From Omphiscola glabra (Eukaryota; Mollusca; Gastropoda; Lymnaeidae): DNA of 64,000 bases. Every line of letters starts with the position of its first letter. The stretch's first letter is position 1. A model generated the notes under the pieces. The model was not told where the DNA came from. It saw only the letters and a list, made by a program, of their open reading frames with translations, and made no database searches. Shown piece after piece: positions 49,701 through 63,122 of the stretch. The translations under genes and the position numbers were made by a program. Location: assembly GCA_964017045.1 (NCBI GenBank), contig OZ024807.1, positions 21,250,053 through 21,314,052 on the forward strand. The letters are read 5' to 3'.

Positions 49701-51660
49701 TTTTTAAATTACATCAATATTTAATATACATAATTAAAGCATATTACTACACATATTGTGGTCGACAGTCGGATAGGTACTATTGAAATTTGTTTCCAAT
49801 CTTTAATTAAATTACTGGCTCTGATTTTCTTTTTTAATAAAGGTATTTTGATTTCATCGTTTACCTCTATTTTATTTAGATACAAATAGAAAATTATTTT
49901 TTAATGTGATTATTTTTAATTAATTTTTTAAATTACTTTAAATTTAAGTAGGGCTGAAAGGGTTCACAAGTCCAAAAGACATATGAATGCTCGGGTTATT
50001 TATGAAAAGCGCCGTGTCCATTCTTTAAAGTATGTTCCTAAATATTTTTACACATTTCTTTAAAAAATATTTATTTGCTCTATTTTGTTAGCCGGGGCTC
50101 CTATCAGAGGAGCGCTGCAAAGTTTTAAATACCTATCTAAAAGTTGTTTTATAAATCATATAGTTGACTTAGTACAAGCCAGTAATTCACTTTATACTAA
50201 CTAATGTCTGAAAATTTTAAACAGTTGTCACTACTTACCAAACCATAATGTCGTACAAATAAATGTAAAAATGTGATTATGTGTTTATTTATTCCGCTTT
50301 CGTTTCTACATGGATGTATTGATCTTGACCAAGCTTGGCATACATGTCCATCATTATTCATCATACAATTAGAGGGGGTGAAGGGTTGAACTTTACAAAA
50401 TATTTCGTTTGGGACTGGGAGCCCAGAATTTAGTGTATTTTTTTCTTAGATGAGCTTTATACATATGATTTAAAGCATTGCTTATTGAATGGATTTATTG
50501 GAACTAGACAGAAAGTATTGATCGAATTCTTGACTATAACTGTTCAAGGAAGGAACAATCTATTTTTACAAAATAAACTAAAAAAATGTTTTATGATAAT
50601 GGGGCAAGTTAGTTGATTATGTTGGAATTATTGTATTAATTCCAATAGTATGTCTATTTTTGTAGCCTTGATGTGTAAGATGTCATATAAATAATCTACT
50701 CTCTATCTTTCTCTCTCTCTCTATATATATATATATATGGTGTGTGAAGGGGTGAGTAACATGACTTAGAGTGAGTGGGATGGGCTGGCAGCCCACAGAC
50801 ATAGAGATATATGATAGCTCTGTGTGGCAGCTTTGATGTAGAGCTTATTTAACTTACTGAGAAAAAGCAATAACTGTTGAGCAGGTCAAAGTAATACAAA
50901 TTAATTTTTTTAATAAAATTTATTTTTTCAAATTTCAAAATTCCCTATGATTTCTTTTTTAATTTCTTAATATTATTTCAATCTTGGTATAATTCTTGAT
51001 TTTTCTTTTTATAAACATACACATAATATGTATATTTTGTTTTCAATTTACAACTTTTAGTATTCACACTGGTACAAACAATTTTATATTAACAATAAAT
51101 CTCACTAGTTGTTATATGTAATGGTGTTGACTTTGTTATGTTTAAGAGCCCAGTAAAGTTATAGTCGTTTCTGTAGATTTAATTAATTGATACAATCGTT
51201 ACATGGAATTAACTATTAGGCCAACAGACACAAATATCTTAAACTATTTATGTTGTATGACTATTGTTTGCATGATTTGAATGGTGCCAAAACCATTTCA
51301 AATATATAGCACGTATATCTTAAAAATGTATAATATTGTTTAATGGCTTTGCTGCTTATAGATATTGATACCCTCTTAGCAAACTTCTTTCCAAAGACCC
51401 GTCAGCCCCTATCATTTCATAACTCTCTGTGAAGCATACCAAACCACTCCCACTATTTACACATTTTATCGTTATAAGCTAATGAGCTAACACTTAGCCT
51501 GTCTGAACTCAAGTAAGCCTTACATTCTAGCAACTAAAATTATTCCAAAATAACACTAAAATTATGTTCTTTATCATCCTTCCCATCCCAATTGGATAAC
51601 TAAAGTCTCCCACGAAACATATGTTATGTACATTGGACATTATATCAACTATACAGTATC
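49685..51660. other. AT-rich DNA after the Rep gene
   Basis: A diverged 3'-type Helitron monomer lies at about 50390-50500 (atttcgtttgggactgggag, then tgagctttatacatatgatt). Short CT and TA microsatellites lie at 50710-50740. No gene recognised. Confidence 0.5.
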
Positions 51661-51664
51661 CTCA

Positions 51665-51965
51665 AATGGTGGTCTAAACTGAATCAAACTCAAGTTCGTG
51701 GTCTAGAGTTCAATCCACACCAAAGCCCTGTCAAGCAAAAACATCACCAGCACCAGTCCTTAACATTGGATGGCAACTCATCTAAGAGAAGTAAGCTCTT
51801 GATTCAAACCGGTTATACAGTGGATTGGACAGGCGATTTGCTATTGTCGAAAACCAGCTGATAATCCTAAGAAGTCTAATCCCAGGCCTTTTGGATTTCG
51901 TCCTGCCAAGCTTATACAATCGTCATATTGTGACAGACGGATTCCAGCAAAAAAACACCATCCCC
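51665..51965 (+). mobile_element. tRNA-derived SINE copy (plus strand)
   Basis: Carries the head with gtggtctagagttcaatcca (B box) and the following accaaagccctgtcaagc, then a body with ggatggcaactcatctaaga and caggcgatttgct ... aatcctaagaagtctaatcc. These match, in the same order, the minus-strand copy at 53690-54100. Two reading frames are open across 51825-52000, but homology to the other SINE copy argues against a gene. Confidence 0.65.
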
Positions 51966-53314
51966 TTATTTTCTGTAAAGACAATCAGCACTTTGGGTAA
52001 GTGTACAAGAAAGCAGAGTTGGCATGGGTAGGATGGCGGTGTTCAATAGAGGGTCGGCATTTTCCGATCTGCCACATCGAAAAAATAAGCTTTTACTTGG
52101 ATTGCTCGATTACATGCTCGATAACACATATTTGTTATTTGTTCTTAGACATCATTTTTTGTTCATCCAATTCAAAAAATATTACTAATAGTACACAACA
52201 ATTCATTGTTTATTTCAAAAGGTAAGGTACATGTTTTAATCTAACTATTTTGTTTCATTAAAAAATGACTTACTATTTTGTACTATTATCAAAACAAATT
52301 GTTTTTTTCTTTCTTTTTCTTTCAGAATGTATATCTTGTTTTGGATTAGTTTGGTTTAAAGGGTCTTACTTTGAGGTTAGTTGGGAATAAATTGGAGTGG
52401 TCAGTTGGACAATACATAAAAAGATAATGTCCATTTTTGCGATTGGATTTCATTTTTAATAAATATCTAAAAAATGTTAAATTTTAATTTTGACTATTAA
52501 ATACATCTTAACTACTATTTTAATAGTCTAAAATGAGCGATGTAAGATTGCTTTGCAATGGGGAATCTACAATTTATAAATCCTTTTGTGGTCCTTTACC
52601 TTGTCGACCCTTATTTAATTAAACAAAAAAGACATACACATATTATCCAACACAATCTTTTACTATGTAGATTAAGTGGACCAAAAATATAGGCTTTCTG
52701 TGCTGACCGCCTATCCTTCTACGCTTGTATGTATTTGGTTGGGTTTTTGGGGAATAATGATTTCTTCAAGAATTTAGACGCTGCCGGGAAACAGTGCAAC
52801 AATCTGATACTAAAGGATAACTTTAGCACCTTATGAACAGAAAAATACAGCAAACGGGTATGTTTAAATACTTTAACATTATCCAACATAGAAACGTTAA
52901 TCGCTAGACTGGCATGCAGTATAATAATAATATGTTGTGAAATAAAACTGATGAAGAAAGAAGAAATCTAATAATAGTTAGGTACGGGGAAGTGCGTTAC
53001 GGGGAGCGTTGAAGATTGCTAGAAACCGAAAAGAGGATGAGACCTTTTTTTAAGTAGAGGTTACTTTAAAAAAAATAGGATAATAGGAGAGAATGTGTTT
53101 GAAGTTTAGAAAGTGGGGGGGGGGGGGATGTTGTCGATGGAGGGAAGGGTTGGTAGTTTGGTGCCTAGAATAAGTTGTACATAAAAAGAGTATGTTGAGA
53201 GAAATCAAAAGATTAAGGAGTATGGCGCAAAGCAAAATAAAACATATATGTACTACAATTAAACAAGAGTTATGGCAAACCGTAGATTGCAGCAGTCACG
53301 TGACCCGCCACGGT
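51966..53314. other. Intergenic AT-rich DNA
   Basis: G-run at about 53116-53127; otherwise no gene or element recognised. Confidence 0.45.
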
Positions 53315-53527
53315 GACGCCTCACAGATGTTGAAACTTTGTGAACAAGTGACCCACCGAGGTGACGCCTCACAGATGTTGAAACTTTGTGAACAAGTGAC
53401 CCACCGATGTGACGCCTCACAGATGTTGAAACTTTGTGAACAAGTGACGCCTCACAGATGTTGAAACTTTGTGGACAAGTAACCCACCGAGGTGACGCCT
53501 CACAGATGTTGAAACTTTGTGTGCCAT
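53315..53527. repeat. 48-bp minisatellite, 5 units
   Basis: Units start at 53315, 53363, 53411, 53446 (after a 13-bp deletion in the unit before it) and 53494, with the core gacgcctcacagatgttgaa. Because 48 is divisible by three, open frames appear on both strands; they are not taken as genes. Confidence 0.88.
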
Positions 53528-53689
53528 ACATTTAAAATCATTAACGATGACATGCCACTTCCACGATTCCCCCCCCCCCCCCTTTTTCCTCCCGACCTTT
53601 GTTGACTACCGATGATTTCCTTTTTATGATCCATTATTGACGACATGAAATGTTTACAATGTCACAATGATAGACACATTTTCAGCAAA

Positions 53690-54100
53690 CATGTCACGAA
53701 AGACTCCATCCTTGTAATGTTGCACGGGTAAAAGGTGACGAGGGTGTGGAATTCGCAGGACGAAATCCACAAAGCCTGGGTTATTCTTCTTAGGATTTTA
53801 TGCTGATTCCCACCAGCAAATCGCCTCTCTCCACGCCGCTGGATAAACAAAGAGGTGATACAGCTATGCGCATGGCATTGCATTAGTTGTCGGAATGTTT
53901 TATTGAAACAATGTTTTCCGCCTTCGGGACTTCCTCTCCGTGTTTGAATTCAGAGTTAGATGAGTTGCATTCCAAGGTTAACGAGTCCCATCCACCCGGG
54001 GCGTTGGTGAAGTTTTGATTGACTGGGCTTTGGTGGGCATTGAATTTCAGACCATCAACTTGAGATTTGCTCAGTTTAATCCACTTGGCCACCCAGCATA
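53690..54100 (-). mobile_element. tRNA-derived SINE copy (minus strand)
   Basis: On the minus strand the head has an exact A box (tggccaagtgg, from 54081-54091) and a B-box-like attcaatgcc. The body phrase cgggtggatgggactcgtta follows, and then gcgatttgctggtgggaatc, shared with the copy at 51830. It lacks the clear (AAG)n tail of the copy at 21660. Confidence 0.65.
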
Positions 54101-56916
54101 CAATCCGCAAATATTAATTTACATTTAAATATTAAATTAAGGAAAGCAACGCTTTGATTTAAAATATATTATAAACATTTTCAAACCAGGTCCCACTTTT
54201 TAAAAAAATTTTAAAAAGTAATTATCAATTAGGATGAAGCGTATTTAATACAAGTATACATGCAATATATTATTTAAGCATTTTTAAGCTTTTTTTTTTT
54301 TGTTCGCGTATCAAGTTTTATAATAACACGTTGACGCATAAAAGCTAATATTAAAATAAAATCCACGTAATTTTTTAACACTTCCTGCTTATGTGCAACA
54401 CTAATACCATAATGATCTCTATAAAATAAAAACACAAAACGATAACTTTTTATTTGCCATGCAAAGCGGTTTTAAGTGGCACTTAGCAGAACAATTCTAA
54501 TGAAACAGTCCAATGGGATGTGTGCAGAAAAGGATGTCTATTTAATGAGGGTCATTCTGAATCTTCTACGTGCGTGTGTGTTTGGGTGTGTTTGTGATTA
54601 GTGCACAAATGACACAGCCAACTAATACATTGCAACTAAATTTGAATCTTCTTCATGATGTTTCCTTCTATACATCTTAACTCTAAATAAGGAATGCTCG
54701 ATGTTTCATAGAGGTATGTGCAGGACCTGTAGTATCCATGGGAATCCATTACTTCGCACCCACTTAAGTCTTGTTCTCTCATGCCTAGATAGCGGACATG
54801 TGTACGAAAGAATGTTGTTCAAACAGACATGTGTTCCAAATGAAGTGAAATGTGTAGGAAAGAAAGTTTTTCAAACAAAAAATGTGTTCCAAAGGAAGTG
54901 AAATGTGTAGGAAAGAAAGTTATTCAAACAGACAAGTGAAATAAGCCCGAGATTACCGATTTTAAGGAACATTAATTTAACTTGAGATATCTGTTTAGTT
55001 CAAATGAAGTTCTTTATAATGGTTTTTTTTAAACAAAAATCTTTCTAGAGTAGACGTATGTTCTTAAATGTATTCATTACATTAAAAAAAATATATTTAA
55101 AATTGGAAGAGTTGGAAAGAATTACAGAAGATTGCAAGAGACCCGAAGGTGTAGAAGTATATTTTTAATAACCAAGGTTTAGTTAGAAGTTCAAAAAGAC
55201 AAATCACTGGAGCATGGAAGAAACTTGACGAAAAATGGATTATAATTTCAAAATAAAGTCTATGTCAACTATTATAACATATAAACATTGAAATTGATTT
55301 TGGTTTGTTTTTTCTTCACTCCGGTGTAATGATACTATTTGATATAATTGTTTCATTAGGTGATTACGTACTGCCTTATTCTAAACAAATCCGAAATTTT
55401 CAAAGGTTTTGCAAATGCTAAATTATATAGGTTTTGGTAATATATTATTATTCCCCCCCCCCCCCCAATCAAAGTAGCCAATATTGAGATTAATCATTTA
55501 TTTTATTATTACTTTTTTAAAATTATCTTCTTTCAAAGAACTCCTCTGATTGTGTTTAAAAGGTCTGTTAAAGCCATCAAGTTACAATAACAGATTGAGT
55601 GTCACCCAAATAAAAAATACTTTGAGAAATGTCATTCTGTTAACTGATTTCTTTTATACACAAATAAACACATTAATAAGAATTAATGAAAGCAGTTCGA
55701 AGTATTGCACGTTATTTTTTTGGGGGGGATGTGGTCTTATTAGATTACACAAATGTTTATCTACTTGTCGGCAGGCAAGCGTTTTTTTTATATAACGAAT
55801 ACTTTACTGATTGTATTAAATCTAGTCGTAAAGTGCCCAAATACATGCAGTTATAAATGTGTCGAAATCTATTTTATGAGGGAAATTAAATTGCAATTTA
55901 ATGCACTTGTTTATTTTGACGTTTTTTCAAAATTTTAATTGCTTGATTTGAATTTATTTTATGCATATACATAATTAGAGTTGATTTTTTTTATAAACAA
56001 TTTGTTGTTAAGTGACTATTCATTTTGCATTAGATTGGAATTATATTTAAACAACCGTAAGTGACCCGATGTTTCAAGTTTAGAAATGCATATTTCGTGA
56101 TTATTTTATGTGACTATTGACATTATCACAAGCTCAACTTTTTTTCAACAATATGTTTTTGATAAACTGTGTTAGTGCCAGTAACGCGTTGATCCATTCT
56201 AGTGTCAATTTAACGTTTTAAAATGTTAATGTCATGTATTAGAATATATTTTAAATACGAATAAATAATTACGTACTTTCGTGAAGTTCAATCAAAAATA
56301 TTAATTTAAAAAAAAAGAATACAAAAATAAAGACACACATAGACATTTTCATATGGAATTTTGATTCCTAAAATAAATACATTAATTGAAGAGAAGTATC
56401 ATTCGTATTGAAATCAATCTAGATTGGTAATAAATCAATGTATAAAACTTGTAATACTTATATAAATATATAATGAGGTGTTGATTGCATTGGAATGTTC
56501 TTGTTTTAAACAATGAATTATGACTTGCAAATTTTCTAAAACTTTATTGTTGCAAGCGTTATTGTAAAGAAAATGTTTTATTTTTATAACCACAATATCA
56601 TTAACAATCGTCTAATCAATTGAAAATTAAAAATAATAATAATATATTTTTTAGCATTAATTTGTTTCACCAAAAAGATTTATGTATTGAAAAATAAACT
56701 GTTTATTATTTTAAATTTAGAAATTAATTAACATTGAAATATTAGGTTTAAATCCTGACTTCGTTTTTGTTTTGATTGTGCGTAAAAAATATAATCATTT
56801 ATTTAAAAAAATTCAAATAAAAATAATGGCAGCTTGTTTAATATCTAAATAAAAAAAATATATATATTATAAATTAAAAGTTTTTGGCTAATTTGGTTAA
56901 TATTTTTTTTCTACAG
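54101..56916. other. Intergenic AT-rich DNA before gene D
   Basis: Apart from the 52-bp repeat at 54800-54940 and a C15 run near 55455, nothing recognisable. The promoter and first untranslated exon of gene D should be here. Confidence 0.45.
54800..54940. repeat. 52-53 bp tandem repeat, about 2.7 copies
   Basis: Copies start near 54800, 54852 and 54905 with gtgtaggaaagaaagtt and continue with caaacagacatgtgttcc. Confidence 0.75.
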
Positions 56917-57042
56917 GTAATTGAAATAAAAACATTTTCTTAAAGCTGTATAAGTATTTGATGTTTTGCGAAATGATGTTAAGACTGGGAACCTGTTTGG
57001 TAGCTTTCATTTTATCATTTAGGTTTTTCATCCATGACAACA
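56917..57042 (+). other. Gene D: 5' UTR plus signal-peptide exon
   Basis: The acceptor (ttttttttctacag) ends at 56916. After a 56-nt leader, ATG at 56973 opens MMLRLGTCLVAFILSF, a signal peptide. The donor gtaagt at 57043 leaves phase 1, matching the next exon at 60491 across a 3.4 kb intron. Confidence 0.68.
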
Positions 57043-60000
57043 GTAAGTTATTGTAGGTTTTACATTGTAAATTTTAAAAAGACAAATACACATTTTCATT
57101 TAAAGCTATTATTATGCACTAGCGAGAACCCGGCATGCTTTGCTGCTTTGCATGCCACTCAATGAAAAAAGTGTTTGTGTTTTAATTAAGTTTTAAAATA
57201 ATTTTTAAATAGAAAATAGTTATTGTTTTTTTCCGTCAACTGCGTACACAAATAAATTAGAAGTTTTTTCAACGCGTGAGCAGGCAACATATAGCAGTCC
57301 ACTTGAGAAGCGTGTATTTTCAAAATTTAGTCCACACACTTGTAGCGATTGATCCACCCACACAGTAGCTCTGTTTTAAATTATATTTAGATAGCTCAAA
57401 TAGTTATTATTTTTAAAATAAGGCCCCCGGCCCCAAACGTAAAGTTTTAAAATGGTTGTACTTATGTCACACACAAACTGAAATGTCGTTTGTATTTCAT
57501 TGATTTCTAGCCACCCATGCAATAGCACTGATTGAAATTATATTTGTATAGATCATATAAGATAAAAATAATTTGGGGCTCCGGTCCGAAAAGGAATATT
57601 TCAAAATAGATAAGCTAATTCAGAAACCATTGGTGCCCACAACAACTTACCAAAGTGTTATCGCAATCGGATGAATGGTATAGGAACGCATACGAAAATT
57701 ATATTTAGCTCATAAAAGGGGGAAAAAAGAATTTAGGTCCCCAGTCCCAAAACGGAATATTGTAAAATGTGTGTAATAATTCAGAAACATTTGCATTTTT
57801 TTACAATGCACACAATTTTCATCACTTTGGATTGATGGTATAGAAGCACATACGGGATATACATATATAAATATGTATAGATTTAGTTTACCGAATAAAG
57901 ATAACTTTTTTGCAATTATTCAAGGATGATCTGTCTGACTGTCTGTCTCTCTGTCATTATGTATGTCTCCTTATTTGTATGTCTCTCTGTCTATCTCGCT
58001 GTCTGTCTCTCTGTCTCTGCCTGTCTCTATGTCTCTCTGTCTGTCTCTCTGTCTCTCTGTCGCTCTGTCTGTCTCTGTCTATCTCTCTTTCTCTCTGTCT
58101 GTCTCTCTTTCTCTCTGTCTTTTTCTCTGCCGGTCTATATGTCTCTCTGTCTGTCTGTCTCTCTGTATCTATGTTTGTCTCTCAAGCTGTCTCTCAGTCT
58201 GTCTCACTGTCAGTCTCTGTCTCTCTGTCATTATGTCTGTCTCTCTGTCTATCTCTATGTCTGTCTGTCTGTCTATCTATCTGTCTGTCTCTCTGTCTGT
58301 CTATGTGTCTGTCTCTCTGTCTACATCTCTGTCTGTCTGTTTGTCTCTTTGACTGCCTCTCTTTCTGTCTCTCCTTATGTCTCTCCTTCTGTCTGACTGC
58401 CTGTCTGTTTGTCTGTCTGTCTGTTTATCTATATATCTACCTATCTATATATCATCTACCTATCTAAATATTTACCATCTACATGCCTGTCTGCCTACCT
58501 ACCTACCGGCCCACCTACCTACCTACCTACCTACCTACCTACCTAGCTATCTATCAATCAAGCTACTATCTACATACCTGTTTACCCTCAAAATCTTAAA
58601 ATCGTGCAATTTCATCAAAAAATCGTTCAATACATTATCTTAATAGTAAAAAAAACACTCAGTATATATAATGTATACACATCAAAATCGTACATTGTAC
58701 GCCAAAATCGTAAGAGAAAACAGGTCTGTATATATCTACCCATCTTTCTATCTATCTACCTATCTCCCTACCTAACTACCTAAATATCTATCTACCTACT
58801 TACCTACTTACCAATCTACCTGCCTACCTACCTTTCTACCTACCTATCTATCCATCCATCCATCCTTTCCTCCTCTTACCCACCCACCCTTCCATCCATC
58901 CTTTCATCCATAGCTATCTTTTATCTACATCTCTATCTATCATCTATCTGTGTATTTGTCTGCCTGTCTTACTATCTTTCTATGTAAAAAAATCTCTATT
59001 TTTAAAATTAAATTTTCACTTCTGTGAAGTGATTGGGTTTTGAAATCCCTGGGGATAATTATGAAAATATTTTTATGTTTTGTTAAAGTCATTGATTTTC
59101 TTAATTAGTTAACATATGTTCATATGTAAAATGAGAATATAGCTTCCTTTTTTACAACTGAAATGTCATTGTATTGAAAGATATTGTCATCCAAGTAAAA
59201 ATCGATATAAATGTATCGAAGAAGGTTAATTATTGATCAAATTAATTCTGAGGCTTATCTTGTGCTGCACTGGGCAAAATGAATGTATAGTGTATAGTGG
59301 GCTACACAGAGTTTTAAAAAAAATAAATAAATCATCCACTGGAATGTAGCCCACTTTCTTACGCAGAAGATTTTTTTTTTTGCATTTAATGTGCTTATTT
59401 CTTATCTAGATCAGTGATAACTGCATTAAAAATGATATTTGGCTATTTAGTTTTGCTACACAAATTTAATTAATAGGCATATTCTTATTAAAATTATTTT
59501 TAAATGTAGAGTTTTTACAACTTTATAAATTTCATAAAAGTTTATTTTTGGAATGAATAAAAAGTACAAACTTATTAAATGTTAAAAATACAAAGCTAAA
59601 TTAGTATTTAACTTTAACAATTTAAAAAGCAATCAATGCTATTTATTAATTTTACTTATAAGAAGGGGAATGTACATCATCAGTTTTGTCACGCTCTTTT
59701 ATTAAATCAGATAACTTTTAGCTTTGGCTAATTAGGCAATTCGCACTATGACGGCATTTGCGTGATTATTTAGAACTAATTAATTTTAATTTTTTTTTCG
59801 TCTTATTGACAACGCGCTAAAGAACGCACTAACAATTACTCATGTTTAGGTTTTCCTCATAAATGTGATTACTGTGTATTTCTTTGATCATATTTTTTCT
59901 ATTTAATTTCTTTTCATACGTTTTAAACGCATATAAAATGCTTAAGATAGTTCCTTAGTTGTTTCTTTATATGTATTTGTATTGTATAATAATAATACTA

Positions 60001-63000
60001 AAACTTTTGCTAAAATAAACATCTAAATTTATTCGATTTCAGTAAAATAATAGAAAATAACTATGTTTGTTTTAAGAGTCCGAACGTATCAAAATATTTT
60101 CGGCTCTTTGGCGTTATATCCCAATAGCTCATTCTTATATGTAATATATTCTATTAAATAAGAACAATTATGAATTGCTATTTAATGTAATGTAATACAT
60201 AAGTACACTTATATATGTGTGTGTATTTATACATACACATATATTGCAAATCAACTAATATTTGATAAAATGTATTAAAAAAGTTGTACAACTACAAATG
60301 TAGTTTTAAATTTAAATGGAAAACTAACCTTATTCTTAAAGTAGCTAAATAAAATAACTTTTTCCCCCTAAATTATTCTATTGCTTAAAGCACAACTTTA
60401 TGAAAACAAATAATACTAAAAACAAAAACGTAAATATATATGTATATATATGTACTTTTTTAATAAAAACATATTCCTTCTGTCTTTTAGTGGTAATGTG
60501 TGAAGTACTGACTTGTAATCCAGCTGAAATTGGAAGTAACCATGAAGTTACATTTAATCTTACATCTAACTGCACGGACGGCCAACCAAGAGTCGATTCA
60601 CATGATGGCATTTTAGCTACATGTCCGAATTACTCTCTGCTATTAAACAGAACTGAGAAGTATAAATTAACTCTATCAAAACAACATAGTAATTATAACA
60701 TCCTGACATTGATGATATACAACATATCGATGACTAGACAAGAATATGATATGTATTTTATTATTGATAACTATTACACAGGACTAACGAAAAGGTGTAC
60801 CATTTCATTCTATCGTAAGTATAATAGCATACGTTCATCGCTTTATAGGTACTTTTTTAAGTTATTTAATCACAATGTGTGTTTGTTTGTTTTCTTTTGT
60901 TATTTGCTATCTTCGTTTTTATGTTTTAAGTTGTATATATTGTAACATTATTACATTTCTTTTCCTTTTACATTCTTCGGTTTTGTAAGGCCGATCTTTC
61001 ATAACACTTCATGATATCCACGTTTTCATACAGCCAAACAATTAAGCCTACTTGAGAAGACATTATATTTGCATCACTTCATTTACTTGAATGGCAACGA
61101 GCACATAGTAAAATATCATCTCTGACAAGAAGAGCAAAAAGTTGTTATTCTTCATATACTTTCTCTAATCTGTACATAGCATTAAGATGCTGTAAAATAC
61201 TTAGATTCAATGGAGACATAGCGAGAGCTGAGATCTAAAATATCCAAACATCTTGTTGACTGTGTAATTCTCTATCTCTCCCATAATTCACTCTACTTCA
61301 GGTTTTTATTACTTTACAAAAAAATATATATAATTTTCCGAAACAAAGTTAGTATTTAAATATATGATCTGTTAGACACATATATATATAAATATATATT
61401 TATATATCATTTTAGACAAAGCAAAGTATTTGAAATGTTCTTCAAATATAACTAAGGATGGATTTAGAGTGGATTGTTTGAGTTCTGAGATGTATCCAGG
61501 TGGTCTGTGTGTAATTGAAACTAATTTAAAATATGTAAGCATAACAAAGTTTAAAAATATAGTAACCCATAAACTAGACTAAAACGTTTAAGGGATGATT
61601 GCCAGTCTAAATATAATGGAAGTTTAAGCTAATAATTTTTTTTAATGTATTTTAAGTTCTCAATTCCCCCCCCCCCCCCGCACCCTTTTATAACTATTTA
61701 TGTAATTAAAAATATAAATTTCAACATATGAAGTAAACTATTGCTGGCCACATTTTTTGGTATTTACTATTTCAGGGTAATTTTAAGGAGAAAGATATAA
61801 ATGTTAGATCAAGTAACAGTCCATACATCAGTAAGCAGTGCACTCTTTCAGTCCCAGTTGCAGAATTGACAGACGGAAAAACGGCTATAAACGTAACGGT
61901 TTACCCAAATGTAACTGGCAAAATACATGACAAGTACATGTACGGAACAAATACAACATTAATTATAAATCTAGGTTTGTAAAAAAAAGTGGTGTTATAT
62001 AAAAGTCAGAAAAGCTAATTCATCATTATCATTATATTTCTTATTGTTAGCCATCGCTCAACAAAATAATATTGAAACCTGCATATTATCTTATATCTTA
62101 CATAAATCAATTTATTCTTATTTACAAAGAGAGACCATCAGTAAGACTAAGTATAGACACATGTCCGTCTGCTGTAAAAGAAGGAGAGAAAGTAACTTGT
62201 CAATGTGAACGGACTGACTCAAGTGACGTGGATGTTCTCGTTTCTTGGTATGACAACGCTACACGTGACTTCGCCACACCTGACATTGTCAATAACGGAT
62301 CTATCTTCTTTACGGGAGTCAGAAATAATAAAGGTATTTTTTAAAATGATAATAAACATATAATGACAACTAAGACGTTAAGTTATTGTATGCAAAAAAA
62401 TTGTTTCTATTAATGGATATAATCGCACATTTTGTTATAGCCTGTATAAACAATTAAGGAAAGTGGTCTTTAAACTGTTATGTTCACTCGCCTTCTTGGG
62501 TCCAAATGTCCCACTGCTCGCCCCACTGTAGAACCAATCAATTTTATCCATTCTGAAAAAAAAAAAAACGTCTGTAATAACTTCTGAATAATAAAATAAC
62601 CCAATAAAATATAACATGTACAAAAAAAATTTAAAAAAAATTGTTGTATTCTTTACCCAAACGCTAATTGACAACTTACAAACCATGCAAATGAAAGGCA
62701 AATATGGAGAGCAATCTGAACTTATTGATATCCATTGTGCCCATCTTCATGTGTTTTACACGTGCTACTTCGTTGCTTTTGCCCAGCTAGTGAAAATATC
62801 ATATCACAATTTATTTGCATAGATACTCAATTTTCAAGAAATTTCAAAATAAAAAAAGGCTATTTGGTTTATATTTTGTGTTTGACTGTGCGACATGTGT
62901 GTGTGTGTTTGTCTCGTTGTGTGTGTTTTTGTGGGGAAGGGTTGTGGTGGTGGTACTTTGAAGTTAATTTTATTAATTATTTTTTTACAATTTTTCCAGC

Positions 63001-63074
63001 AGTGTATTATTGCAAGTCAAGAAACATTTTTGGATGGGAAAGTATCCATGTCTACTATCAACCTACACTATTAT
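56973..63074 (+). CDS. Gene D: 5' part of an Ig-like receptor, runs off the right edge
   Basis: Exons: 56973-57042, 60491-60814, 61416-61534, 61776-61974, 62130-62333, 63000-63074. GT-AG throughout, phases 1,1,0,1,1,1, with no stop over about 330 residues. Order: signal peptide; a single-exon module of 107 residues (CEVLTCNPAEIGS ... KRCTISFY); a split module (YLKCSS, RVDCLSS, GLCVIE / KQCTLSVPV, TNTTLIINL); and a canonical Ig domain in two exons, with CPSAVKEGEKVTCQCE, VSWYDN (the core Trp) and AVYYCKS (the YxC end). At least nine N-glycosylation sites are visible (NLT, NCT, NYS, NRT, NIS, NIT, NVT twice, NAT). The membrane exon must lie to the right. The intact frame and strong sites suggest a working gene. 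Likely a cell-surface recognition protein; the ligand is unknown. Confidence 0.75.
57119..57860 (-). mobile_element. Helitron 3' fragment (minus strand) in gene D intron 1
   Basis: On the minus strand the fragment ends with a 7-bp hairpin (ggcatgc at 57132-57138, gcatgcc at 57150-57156), then CTAG at 57122-57119, followed by T. These are the same ends as at 43139. Inward come the last codons of the helicase (57339-57220) and then 3'-type monomers with ggccccaaacg and ggggct phrases to about 57860. Confidence 0.83.
57220..57339 (-). pseudogene. C-terminal end of Helitron Pif1-like helicase
   Basis: The last 39 codons and stop of the helicase: CGLNFENTRF, then LLYVACSRVEKTSNLFVYA and DGKKQ, stop. 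The YVACSR block is helicase motif VI of the Pif1-like family. This fragment is undamaged, but everything upstream is missing, so it cannot act. Confidence 0.85.
57925..58435. repeat. (TCTG)n-rich microsatellite
   Basis: About 500 bp of TCTG/TCTC tetranucleotides. Open frames in all three + frames (Cys/Leu/Ser/Val) are by-products. Confidence 0.95.
58436..58965. repeat. (CTAC)n / (CTAT)n / (CATC)n microsatellite
   Basis: CTAC runs at about 58490-58545 and again at 58730-58850, followed by CATC and CTAT variants to about 58965, with ~170 bp of unique AT-rich DNA between them. Confidence 0.9.
58966..60490. other. Right part of gene D intron 1
   Basis: AT-rich with one perfect 11-bp inverted repeat, agtgggctaca (59296-59306) and tgtagcccact (59345-59355). 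No exon recognised. Confidence 0.5.
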
Positions 63075-63122
63075 GTAAGTAGGAAATAAACAAAGTTTGG
63101 TTTCATTTTTTATGTATACATA

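Noticed and set aside
51825..52031. Open frames that look like a receptor or unknown exon with a gtaagt donor
   Set aside because: The sequence is shared, in the same order, with the SINE copy at 53690-54100, so it is repeat sequence.
53192..53531. 90-residue frames on both strands
   Set aside because: The 48-bp minisatellite unit is a multiple of three, which keeps frames open on both strands.
54701..54901. 66-residue frame with repeated Cys/Lys residues
   Set aside because: It runs through a 52-bp tandem repeat; no splice sites or domain.
57910..58467. 185-, 156- and 129-residue Cys/Leu/Ser/Val frames
   Set aside because: Three overlapping frames open at once over a TCTG microsatellite; no gene-like composition.
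59296..59355. 11-bp inverted repeat as a transposon or small RNA hairpin
   Set aside because: Arms are short, with no flanking duplication and no second copy; kept only as a note in the intron entry.
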